Source: Alphaproteobacteria bacterium (GTDB lineage: Bacteria; Pseudomonadota; Alphaproteobacteria; Micavibrionales; Micavibrionaceae). Taken from it: 49,236 nucleotides of DNA. Location of the stretch: contig JAESRE010000017.1 of assembly GCA_016764775.1 (NCBI GenBank), positions 1 through 49,236 on the forward strand, written 5' to 3'. Below are positions 43,041 through 49,236 of this stretch, piece after piece. A program made the position numbers and the translations under genes. Numbering within the stretch: position 1 is the stretch's first letter; the number at the start of each line of letters is the position of its first letter. The notes under the pieces were generated by a model. It did not search any database, was not told where the DNA came from, and saw only the letters and a program-made list of their open reading frames with translations.

Positions 43041-43676
43041 CTAGGCGGCGTAAGACGCCATCACCGTACGTGCTTCATCAAGGCCGATATTTTTCTGCGC
43101 GCTGGTTGCCAGAATTTCCGGGAACGCGGCGGCATGCATTTTCAAAGTTTTGACGATGGAATCCGTCACTTTGGCAAGCTCTTGCGATTTCACCTTATCG
43201 GTTTTGGTCAAGATGATGCGGTATTGCACGGCCGTTTCATCGAGCATTTTCATCAGGTCGATGTCCGTGTCTTTCAGCCCGTGGCGGGAGTCGATCAGGA
43301 TAAACACACACCGCAAAGTCGGGCGGCCGCGCAAATAATCGAAAATCAGCTGCGTCCATTCATCGCGTTGGGTTTTGGAAACTTTGGCATAGCCATAGCC
43401 CGGCATATCGACCATGTACATACGCTCACCCAGATTGAAGAAATTGAGTTGCTGTGTACGTCCCGGCGTATGTGAGGTTTTGGCCAGCGTTTTACGGCCC
43501 GTTAACGCGTTGACGAGCGAGGACTTGCCGACATTGGAGCGGCCAGCAAAGGCGATCTCGGGAAGGTCAGCGGCGGGAAGTTGCTTTAGACCCGCAACAC
43601 CCAGCATAAAATCGCAAGAGCCCGCAAACAGCTTGCGAGCTTCTTCGATCTCTTTTTTCGAGTATTCTTCGCTCAC
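43041..43676 (-). CDS. engB: Ribosome-biogenesis GTPase EngB/YsxC
   Basis: The 211-residue GTPase helps assemble the large ribosomal subunit. It has G1 AFAGRSNVGKSSLVNAL (45-52 core), G3 DMPGYGYAK and G4 LTKTDK. GTG at 43676 lies one base after the yidC stop (TAACGTG), so translation is coupled; the upstream in-frame Lys/Arg-rich stretch is yidC tail in another frame. Its only ribosome-site-like sequence is the purine-rich end of yidC. It is the last gene of the rpmH-rnpA-yidD-yidC-engB order. The 127-base gap to rmuC has only a weak ATTACG/CGTAAT hairpin (43005-43026). Confidence 0.95.
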   Translation of the reverse strand: MSEEYSKKEIEEARKLFAGSCDFMLGVAGLKQLPAADLPEIAFAGRSNVGKSSLVNALTGRKTLAKTSHTPGRTQQLNFFNLGERMYMVDMPGYGYAKVSKTQRDEWTQLIFDYLRGRPTLRCVFILIDSRHGLKDTDIDLMKMLDETAVQYRIILTKTDKVKSQELAKVTDSIVKTLKMHAAAFPEILATSAQKNIGLDEARTVMASYAA

Positions 43677-43677
43677 G

Positions 43678-45609
43678 TTATTTTTTCTTCTTTTTTTTCT
43701 TCGGTTTGGGCGGCGAGATTTCTTTCGGCTTTTCCTCTGCCTCTTCATCAATCACCGCATCCTCGCCCTCATGTTCGGCGATGAATTGGTCGGCGGCCTC
43801 TTCCGCGGCTTCTTCCTCTTCTTCGGTCGTTTCGCCAAAGAGGTGAATAGGCACGCCCAAGGACTTCATGATGTACATTTGCTGGAGCACACCGATCAGG
43901 GCACTGAATGTCCAGTACACAACCAGACCGGCAGCAAAACCCGACATAATGAAGGCAAACAGGAACGGCATGTAGTTGGCCATATCACGCTGTAGCGGGT
44001 CCTGTGGCGGCGGGTTCAGTTTTTTCTGGATAATCATGATCAACAACATCGCGCATGGCCACGCACCGATCATGAGGACGGACGGCGGGTCCCACGGGAT
44101 CAGGCCGAAGAGATTGAACACGGATGTCGGGTCAGGCGCGGACAGATCCTGAATCCAGCCGAAGAACGGCTCATGGCGTAATTCGATTGTGACAAAGAAG
44201 CTTTTATACAGGGCAAAGAAAATCGGAATCTGGATAAAGATCGGTAAACAGCCCGACATCGGGTTCACGCCTTCGCGCTGATACATCTCGATCAGCTCTT
44301 CCTGCATCTTTTGTTTGTCGTGGCCGTATTTCTCTTTCAAAACGGCGACAATCGGGGCGATTTTCTTCATTTTCGCGAAAGAGCGGTAAGAGGTATTGGT
44401 CAACGGGAACACCGCACCACGGATCATGATGGTCAGGATGATAATGGCGATCCCCATATTGCCGACCCACAGATTGAGGTAGTGCAACGCATAGAAGAAC
44501 GGCTTGGTCATGAACCAGAACCAGCCAAAGTCAACGGCGAGATCGAATTGCGGAATATTCAGATCGTCCTGATATTTATGCAGAAGCAGGACTTCCTTCG
44601 CGCCAACGAACAGATTGCTTTGCACATCGGCAGACCCGCCGGGGGACACCGTGACGGCTTCGCCCAGAAAATCAGCCTGATAAAGGCCTTCATTTTCCTT
44701 GTCATTCTGTGAACCCGCATAGTTGAAGGCGTATTTGACCTTCTGGCCCTGCGGCGGGATTAGAGCAGTCAGCCAGTATTTATCGGTGATCCCGATCCAA
44801 CCCTGATCAGCGTCGAAATTTTCCTTACGCGCATCACGCAGGTCGTCGTAATCCTCGTTATACAGCTTATCGCCGATAAAGCCGATCGGCCCTTCGTGGG
44901 AAATCCATGTCGCGGCATAATCGGACGGGATGCCCTTTTGCGAAACCAGGCCGTACGGGTACACGGTGACCTGGGTATCGGTGTTGTTGATGACACGTTG
45001 GGTGATGGTGAACATGAAATGCTCGTCCAGAGACATCACACGCTCAAAGCGCAGGCCCTGTCCGTTATCCCAAGCCAGTGTTACAGAGCCGCCCGCACGT
45101 AAATCACCGTCTTCGCCGGTAATGCGCCATTGGGCATTTTTACCCGGTACGCGAACACCGGACGTACTGAGCCAGCCATATTCGACGCCTCTCGCGAGAT
45201 TCGTACCTTTCGGGTTCAGGACCGAGACATTTTCCTTATCCGCCAATGTTTTGAAATAGCGGTTAAGGGACAAGTCATCGAGACGGCCGCCGGATGTCAG
45301 GTCAATCGAGCCACGCAATTCATTTGTGGCGAAGTTTACACGGCGGGCTTCGGAGAGAATCTCGCTACGCGGGCGTTCGACAACCTCTTTGGGTTTGCCG
45401 CTATCGACGGCGAGTTTGATTTCCTGATTGACTTCGTTCTGGGCTTTGATCGCTTCACGTTGCGGGTCCAGCACAAACGCGTCGTAACTGAAATACACCA
45501 TCGCCGCGAGGACGAAGAAGATGAACATATTGCGGATGTCATCAGGGTGCATCTCGTCTTTTTTGCCTTGAGCAGGCGGGCGTTTGTCTGGCGATAGGAA
45601 ATTAAACAT
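43678..45609 (-). CDS. yidC: Membrane protein insertase YidC
   Basis: YidC inserts membrane proteins alone or with SecYEG. The 643-residue protein has the N-terminal helix NMFIFFVLAAMVYFSY, a large periplasmic beta domain, and the conserved five-helix core from about residue 375 with YALHYLNLWVGNMGIAII, RSFAKMKKIAPIVAVLKEKY and GCLPIFIQIPIFFALYKSF. The charged C-terminal tail ends in a lysine run. The start is ATG 45609. YidD and RnpA are encoded just upstream, the standard bacterial order. Confidence 0.97.
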   Translation of the reverse strand: MFNFLSPDKRPPAQGKKDEMHPDDIRNMFIFFVLAAMVYFSYDAFVLDPQREAIKAQNEVNQEIKLAVDSGKPKEVVERPRSEILSEARRVNFATNELRGSIDLTSGGRLDDLSLNRYFKTLADKENVSVLNPKGTNLARGVEYGWLSTSGVRVPGKNAQWRITGEDGDLRAGGSVTLAWDNGQGLRFERVMSLDEHFMFTITQRVINNTDTQVTVYPYGLVSQKGIPSDYAATWISHEGPIGFIGDKLYNEDYDDLRDARKENFDADQGWIGITDKYWLTALIPPQGQKVKYAFNYAGSQNDKENEGLYQADFLGEAVTVSPGGSADVQSNLFVGAKEVLLLHKYQDDLNIPQFDLAVDFGWFWFMTKPFFYALHYLNLWVGNMGIAIIILTIMIRGAVFPLTNTSYRSFAKMKKIAPIVAVLKEKYGHDKQKMQEELIEMYQREGVNPMSGCLPIFIQIPIFFALYKSFFVTIELRHEPFFGWIQDLSAPDPTSVFNLFGLIPWDPPSVLMIGAWPCAMLLIMIIQKKLNPPPQDPLQRDMANYMPFLFAFIMSGFAAGLVVYWTFSALIGVLQQMYIMKSLGVPIHLFGETTEEEEEAAEEAADQFIAEHEGEDAVIDEEAEEKPKEISPPKPKKKKKKK

Positions 45610-45673
45610 GAACGTATCTGATATATCTATTTTTGCTGAAGTTAGGCGTTTATAGCCGATGCGCCCACCATGA

Positions 45674-45934
45674 TCAATCCGCTTTTGGCGATGCTTTGTT
45701 CGGCCCCTTGATTGATCCTTTAGCTGGTAAAGGATCATGCATCGGTCCTTTATGCAAGGGATGGCATTTGCCGATGCGTTTTACACCCATCCAGATGCCT
45801 TTCAAAACCCCGTACTCCTCAACGGCTTGATAGGTGTATTGCGAGCATGTCGGGTAAAAACGGCAGTTGCGTCCCATCAACGGGGAAAGCAGCCATGAGT
45901 ACAGTTTGATTGTGCCTAAAGCCAGCTTTTTCAT
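45674..45934 (-). CDS. yidD: Membrane protein insertion efficiency factor YidD
   Basis: The 86-residue protein shows the YidD pattern: LGTIKLYSWLLSPLMGRNCR, then FYPTCSQYTYQAVEEYG, KGIWMGVKRIGKCHPLHKG, with the conserved cysteines. It helps YidC-dependent insertion at the inner face of the membrane. The ATG overlaps the rnpA stop (ATGA), so the two are coupled; a longer frame to 45964 is inside rnpA. Confidence 0.96.
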   Translation of the reverse strand: MKKLALGTIKLYSWLLSPLMGRNCRFYPTCSQYTYQAVEEYGVLKGIWMGVKRIGKCHPLHKGPMHDPLPAKGSIKGPNKASPKAD

Positions 45935-46296
45935 TGCGCGTCCAGCTCCAGCTTTTTCAGGCACCAGCGCAAATCATCGCATAAAGTCTCGTAAGGGCGG
46001 ATCAATGTCTGCGGGCGGCCGACCAGAATATAATCCTGCCCGTCTTTTGCACCTGTCGGCAAAATATCGGCAGCAACAGCCCGCAGGCGGCGTTTGATGC
46101 GGTTTCGCTTAACGGCGGATTTATCGACCTTCTTGCTGACCGTATAGCCGATGCGCTTATGGCCGTTTTCGTTTTCGGCAACCTGCACGATCAGGCCGTG
46201 GGATACCCATTTACGGCCCTTATTCTGAATCGTCAGGAAATCACTGCGCTTCTTGATCTGGATCAGGCTGTCTTGCTGTTCTTTGGATGCGTGCAT
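45931..46296 (-). CDS. rnpA: Ribonuclease P protein component RnpA
   Basis: The 121-residue protein binds the RNase P RNA to process tRNA 5' ends. It has the SDFLTIQNKGRKWVS start and the basic RNR motif KSAVKRNRIKRRLRAVAADI in the middle. AAAGGTGGG precedes the ATG. An intrinsic hairpin lies between it and rpmH. Confidence 0.96.
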   Translation of the reverse strand: MHASKEQQDSLIQIKKRSDFLTIQNKGRKWVSHGLIVQVAENENGHKRIGYTVSKKVDKSAVKRNRIKRRLRAVAADILPTGAKDGQDYILVGRPQTLIRPYETLCDDLRWCLKKLELDAQ

Positions 46297-46324
46297 GGCC
46301 CACCTTTAAAAAACCCGAGCATAC

Positions 46325-46356
46325 AAAAAGGCGCCCGACTTTGAAAGCGGCGCCTT
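46325..46356 (-). terminator. Hairpin with T-run between rpmH and rnpA
   Basis: On the minus strand AAGGCGCC and GGCGCCTT pair across 13 bases and are followed by a run of five T residues. It follows the rpmH stop by 23 bases and would reduce readthrough into rnpA-yidD-yidC, giving more L34 message than the rest, a known theme in this gene order. Confidence 0.75.
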
Positions 46357-46379
46357 CTTCATGATGAATTCGCGAATAT

Positions 46380-46514
46380 TTACGCGCTCAGCTTTTTACG
46401 ACCCTTGGCACGACGACGTGCAAGAATAGCGCGGCCATTCTTAGTAGCCATGCGTGAGCGGAAGCCGTGGCGGCGTTTGCGAACCAGATTACTGGGTTGG
46501 AATGTTCTTTTCAT
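46380..46514 (-). CDS. rpmH: Ribosomal protein bL34
   Basis: The 44-residue frame from ATG 46514 reads [20 protein letters not shown] and ends [10 protein letters not shown], the entire L34 sequence pattern (basic, with the RKRRHGFR core). It is part of the large ribosomal subunit. It is the first gene of the conserved run and is read from the strong promoter at 46570-46599. Its leader contains an AT-rich hairpin (GCCTT/AAGGC). Confidence 0.97.
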   Translation of the reverse strand: MKRTFQPSNLVRKRRHGFRSRMATKNGRAILARRRAKGRKKLSA

Positions 46515-46569
46515 TTCTTAATTCGCCTTAAAAGGCGCCTCAATTCATCAAATTCTTAAAAGTGTGTGG

Positions 46570-46599
46570 TTTATATACCGAAGCCGCGGGGGATGTCAA
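46570..46599 (-). promoter_or_regulatory. Strong sigma70-like promoter for rpmH
   Basis: On the minus strand TTGACA (46594-46599) is followed after 16 bases by TATATA (46572-46577), or after 18 by TATAAA (46570-46575). The message leader would be about 50 bases. It is the best promoter match in the window and fits a highly expressed ribosomal gene. Confidence 0.82.
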
Positions 46600-46648
46600 A
46601 TCTATTTCCCTATAAATTTCGCCAAAAAATGCAGCTTATCCGTCTGCC

Positions 46649-47869
46649 TTACCGATCCCCCATTGCCTGACGCATAAAGAAGCGTTTGGCGGGGTTTATG
46701 CGCGACACCATCTTTAAACCGACCTTACGCAGCAGGCTGACGGTCGGGGAGGCATTGGAAAACAAGCGATTCAGCCCGTCTGTCATGGCCACCATGGCCA
46801 TGTTGTCGGGGCGGCGCTTTTGCTCATATGTCTTTAAAATGGCGCTCGAGGCGATATCCTCGCCCGTTCTCAGCGCCTGTTCGATCAACTGGTCAAGACA
46901 ATCCAGATCACGGAAGCCCAGATTAAGCCCCTGTCCCGCGATCGGGTGAATACCGTGGGCGGCATCGGCAACCAGAACCATACGCGGCGCCGTGTATTTT
47001 TCGGCATGGACCAGATTGAGCGGGTATGCAGCGCGTGTGCCTGATAATTTGACGTCGCCATAGTGTTCGGGGAAGCGGGCGGCCAGCGCCAGTTCGAATT
47101 CCTCATCACTCATTTTCATCAAGGATGTCTTTTCGGGGCCGTGCTCGGTAAACACCACGGCCGAGCGGTGTACGCCTTTGGAATCATCGGTAAAGGGCAG
47201 AATCGCAAACGGGCCTTCGGGCCAGAAATGTTCGACGGCCGCATAGTTGTGCGGGTGCTCGTGCTCCGTCATGCAGATAACGGCGCGCTGGTGATAGCTC
47301 CATTGGCGCGTACGCATGCCGTATTGCTCCTCCATGAACCCGCGCACGAACGAAGAACGGCCATCCGCTCCGACGATCAGGCGGGCCTCGACCGCGCTCC
47401 CGTCAGAAAGCTTTACAAAGCCGCTGTCTTCTTCGACTTCGAATCCCGTTACACCCATCGGTGCGATATGGGTCACATTTTTCAGGGTTTTGAGTTGCGC
47501 GGCCATTGCGGTTTTCAGGTCGTGATTATCAACGATCCAGCCAAAATCCTTCTCATCGGCCTGTTCACTCAAGAATTCAAGCAACACGGATGAACGCCCG
47601 TCCAGAATCTGGATATCCTTGATGGGGCACGCATCTTGTATGTGATTCCAAACGCCCGCCCGTTCGAGAACTTTGCGTGAGCCATACGAGATGGCGGTGG
47701 TGCGGAGGTCCTTCGGCTTTGTTTTGGGGTCGGCCTGATCGATGCAGCCCACGGTGATGTCATGACGGCCCAGTAAACAAGCCAGAGACAAACCCGCAAG
47801 GCCGCCGCCGACAATCACAACGTCGTATTTTTTATCTGTTTTTCCAGCTGGTTTTTTCTGCGCCTTCAT
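46649..47869 (-). CDS. UbiH/UbiF/Coq6-family FAD monooxygenase
   Basis: The 406-residue protein hydroxylates the ubiquinone ring at one of its positions. It has the FAD-binding start [20 protein letters not shown], the [12 protein letters not shown] motif and [20 protein letters not shown], all typical of the UbiH/COQ6 family. Which ring position it serves cannot be told from sequence. Its start (ATG 47869, after AGGTTAAG) is divergent from glnK with a 97-base gap. Confidence 0.93.
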   Translation of the reverse strand: MKAQKKPAGKTDKKYDVVIVGGGLAGLSLACLLGRHDITVGCIDQADPKTKPKDLRTTAISYGSRKVLERAGVWNHIQDACPIKDIQILDGRSSVLLEFLSEQADEKDFGWIVDNHDLKTAMAAQLKTLKNVTHIAPMGVTGFEVEEDSGFVKLSDGSAVEARLIVGADGRSSFVRGFMEEQYGMRTRQWSYHQRAVICMTEHEHPHNYAAVEHFWPEGPFAILPFTDDSKGVHRSAVVFTEHGPEKTSLMKMSDEEFELALAARFPEHYGDVKLSGTRAAYPLNLVHAEKYTAPRMVLVADAAHGIHPIAGQGLNLGFRDLDCLDQLIEQALRTGEDIASSAILKTYEQKRRPDNMAMVAMTDGLNRLFSNASPTVSLLRKVGLKMVSRINPAKRFFMRQAMGDR

Positions 47870-47886
47870 GGACTTAACCTGTCTTT

Positions 47887-47915
47887 TTGCTGATTCCTAC
47901 TTGCGTTTTTATACA
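47887..47915 (+). promoter_or_regulatory. Possible glnK promoter
   Basis: TTGCTG (47887-47892), 17 bases, then TATACA (47910-47915) is the best sigma70-like match before glnK. No sigma54 pattern (GG and GC separated by ten bases) was seen, although glnK-amtB operons often use it. Confidence 0.35.
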
Positions 47916-47966
47916 AATTCATTACCAATATATAGAGTTTTGCACCGCAATAAGGAGTTTTTTGAC

Positions 47967-48305
47967 ATGAAAATGGTGATGGCCGTTATCAAACCATTCA
48001 AACTGGACGATGTTCGTGAAGCGCTCACGGCACTGGGCGTAGAGGGCCTTACCGTCACGGAAGTGAAAGGGTTCGGCCGTCAGAAAGGGCAGACAGAAAT
48101 TTATCGCGGAGCCGAGTATTCCGTGAGCTTTCTGCCGAAAGTCAAAATCGAAATTGCGATTTCCGACGACATGGAAGAGCAGGTTGTTGAAGCGATTCAG
48201 GAAGCCGCCAGTACAGGTCGCATCGGTGACGGTAAAATTTTCGTATATGACATCAACAATGCCGTACGGATCCGCACAGGTGAAAGCGGCCAAGACGCCC
48301 TTTAA
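47967..48305 (+). CDS. glnK: PII nitrogen-regulatory protein GlnK/GlnB
   Basis: The 112-residue signal protein begins [20 protein letters not shown]. It has the T-loop [19 protein letters not shown] with Tyr51, the uridylylation site, and ends with the ATP/2-oxoglutarate-binding [13 protein letters not shown] block. It senses 2-oxoglutarate and ATP/ADP and regulates AmtB by binding it. AAGGAG precedes the ATG; a longer frame from 47868 is not supported. The amtB gene begins five bases after its stop, so glnK is the suitable name. Confidence 0.96.
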   Translation: MKMVMAVIKPFKLDDVREALTALGVEGLTVTEVKGFGRQKGQTEIYRGAEYSVSFLPKVKIEIAISDDMEEQVVEAIQEAASTGRIGDGKIFVYDINNAVRIRTGESGQDAL

Positions 48306-48310
48306 GAACC

Positions 48311-49236
48311 ATGATCAAGTCTTCACGCATTATTGCGACTTCTTTGTTTGCCGTTTTATTCGGCCTTGTTCCTTCCGTATCTTTTGCCCAAAGCACCCTT
48401 AATGGTGAAACGGCCTTTATCCTGAACACGTTTATGTTCCTGATGGCCGGTACACTGGTTATGTGGATGGCCGCCGGGTTTTCCATGCTCGAAGCCGGAT
48501 TGGTACGGGCGCAGAATACGGCGACGATTTGTTTAAAGAATGTGGCGCTCTATGCGATTGCGGGTCTGATGTTCTATCTGATCGGGTATAATTTGATGTA
48601 TACCGATGTCCCCGAAGGCGGATTTATCGGCACATTCAAAATATTCTACAACCCAAGCGTGGAAGAGTTGGCCCTGATGGCGGCGGAAGACGGCGAAGAA
48701 GCCCGTGAAGCCGCAGCTGTTTATAATGCCGCTTCTTATTCACGTATGTCCGACTGGTTTTTCCAGATGGTGTTTGTGGCCACGGCCGCGTCCATCGTGT
48801 CGGGTACAGTGGCCGAGCGTATCAAGCTTTGGCCTTTCCTGATTTTTGTCGCTGTACTGACAGCCTTTATCTACCCTATTCAGGGTGCATGGAGTTGGGG
48901 TCAGGGATGGCTGGCCAAGATCGGTTTCAGTGATTTTGCAGGCTCCACAATCGTTCACTCTGTCGGTGGCTGGGCCGCTTTGACAGGTGCAATCATTTTA
49001 GGGCCGCGTACGGGCAAATACCTGCCTGATGGCCGTATACACCCCTTCCCCGGTGCCAATATGCCATTGGCAACTCTGGGCACGTTCATCCTCTGGATGG
49101 GTTGGTTCGGGTTTAACGGCGGGTCCGTGCTGGCTATGGGTTCAGCGAAAGCTGTGACAACCATGTCCGTTGTGTTTGTAAATACCAATCTGGCGGCTGT
49201 TGCTGGTTGTCTGGCCTCTATGGTGTATGCCTCTTT
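48311..49236 (+). CDS. amtB: Ammonium transporter AmtB, 3' end outside the window
   Basis: The frame opens at ATG 48311 and runs to the window edge (about 308 residues seen). It has a signal-like first helix ending PSVSFA-QSTL and then the Amt helices: LVMWMAAGFSMLEAGLVRAQ, MSDWFFQMVFVATAASIVSG, STIVHSVGGWAALTGAIILG (with pore His) and TFILWMGWFGFNGGSVLAMG. The extracellular loop after helix 2 has an acidic insert (ELALMAAEDGEEAREAAA). AmtB conducts ammonium, gated by GlnK, which is encoded just upstream. Confidence 0.96.
   Translation, partial: MIKSSRIIATSLFAVLFGLVPSVSFAQSTLNGETAFILNTFMFLMAGTLVMWMAAGFSMLEAGLVRAQNTATICLKNVALYAIAGLMFYLIGYNLMYTDVPEGGFIGTFKIFYNPSVEELALMAAEDGEEAREAAAVYNAASYSRMSDWFFQMVFVATAASIVSGTVAERIKLWPFLIFVAVLTAFIYPIQGAWSWGQGWLAKIGFSDFAGSTIVHSVGGWAALTGAIILGPRTGKYLPDGRIHPFPGANMPLATLGTFILWMGWFGFNGGSVLAMGSAKAVTTMSVVFVNTNLAAVAGCLASMVYAS

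Noticed and set aside
46515-46648. Replication origin next to rpmH
   Set aside because: dnaA is absent and I see no cluster of TTATNCACA-like boxes in this short gap; it contains a promoter and the L34 leader only.
47870-47966. Sigma54 promoter for glnK-amtB
   Set aside because: No GG and GC dinucleotides at ten-base separation in a TGGCAC/TTGC context were found in the leader.

Overview
The window looks like chromosomal DNA of a Gram-negative alphaproteobacterium of medium G+C content (about half, judged by eye). The evidence is an outer-membrane FadL-type channel, a zinc-ribbon/acid-tail protein of the TIGR02300 (FYDLN acid) type known from alphaproteobacteria, a long YidC, an hydroxyacyl-CoA-dehydrogenase-first FadB-like enzyme, and the order rpmH-rnpA-yidD-yidC-engB near def-fmt-truA and dapD. 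A Micavibrio-like lineage would fit the gene mix, but the sequence alone does not prove it. I see no rRNA, tRNA, transposase, integrase or CRISPR array.

Region 1-9.7 kb: a LysE-type exporter running off the left edge, a stand-alone RNase H-fold protein, then a long minus-strand run read from about 6.8 kb down to 1.3 kb: a carboxymethyl-hydroxymuconate isomerase-like protein, thiC, an exported CxxC thioredoxin-fold protein, an AT-rich Apea/HEPN-like gene, a YjdM/PhnA zinc ribbon, a DUF3658 protein, an exported Cys-rich protein and a MauE/DoxX membrane protein. A second copy of the last codons of thiC lies beyond the thioredoxin-fold gene, which marks an old rearrangement. On the plus strand follow two tandem GNAT paralogues, a protein of unknown function behind a good sigma70-like promoter, and a SCO1/SenC copper protein.

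Region 9.7-27 kb: lipid metabolism and envelope genes. They comprise a FadL-like channel, an acyl thioesterase, an SCP2 protein, a large exported coiled-coil protein, a YdcF/DUF218 protein, a DmdC-like acyl-CoA dehydrogenase, a 1170-residue divergent homologue of phosphoenolpyruvate carboxylase, a ceramidase-family membrane protein, a P-loop protein, a half-size EamA-like transporter, and a fadA-(small membrane protein)-fadB beta-oxidation operon.

Region 27-39 kb: the FYDLN acid protein and prmA, several unknown proteins, then a minus-strand cell-envelope run (FemAB-like transferase, DUF3108 protein, glmU, exported Cys protein, glmS) that makes and uses amino-sugar precursors. After it come a membrane-anchored coiled-coil/RTX-like/PDZ protein of unusual architecture and dapD (lysine/diaminopimelate synthesis).

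Region 39-49.2 kb: core housekeeping genes. These are a NIF3/YqfO-like protein, truA, fmt, def, rmuC, engB, yidC, yidD, rnpA and rpmH (all minus strand, from a strong promoter upstream of rpmH), then a UbiH-type hydroxylase and, divergently, glnK-amtB for ammonium sensing and uptake, with amtB cut by the right edge.
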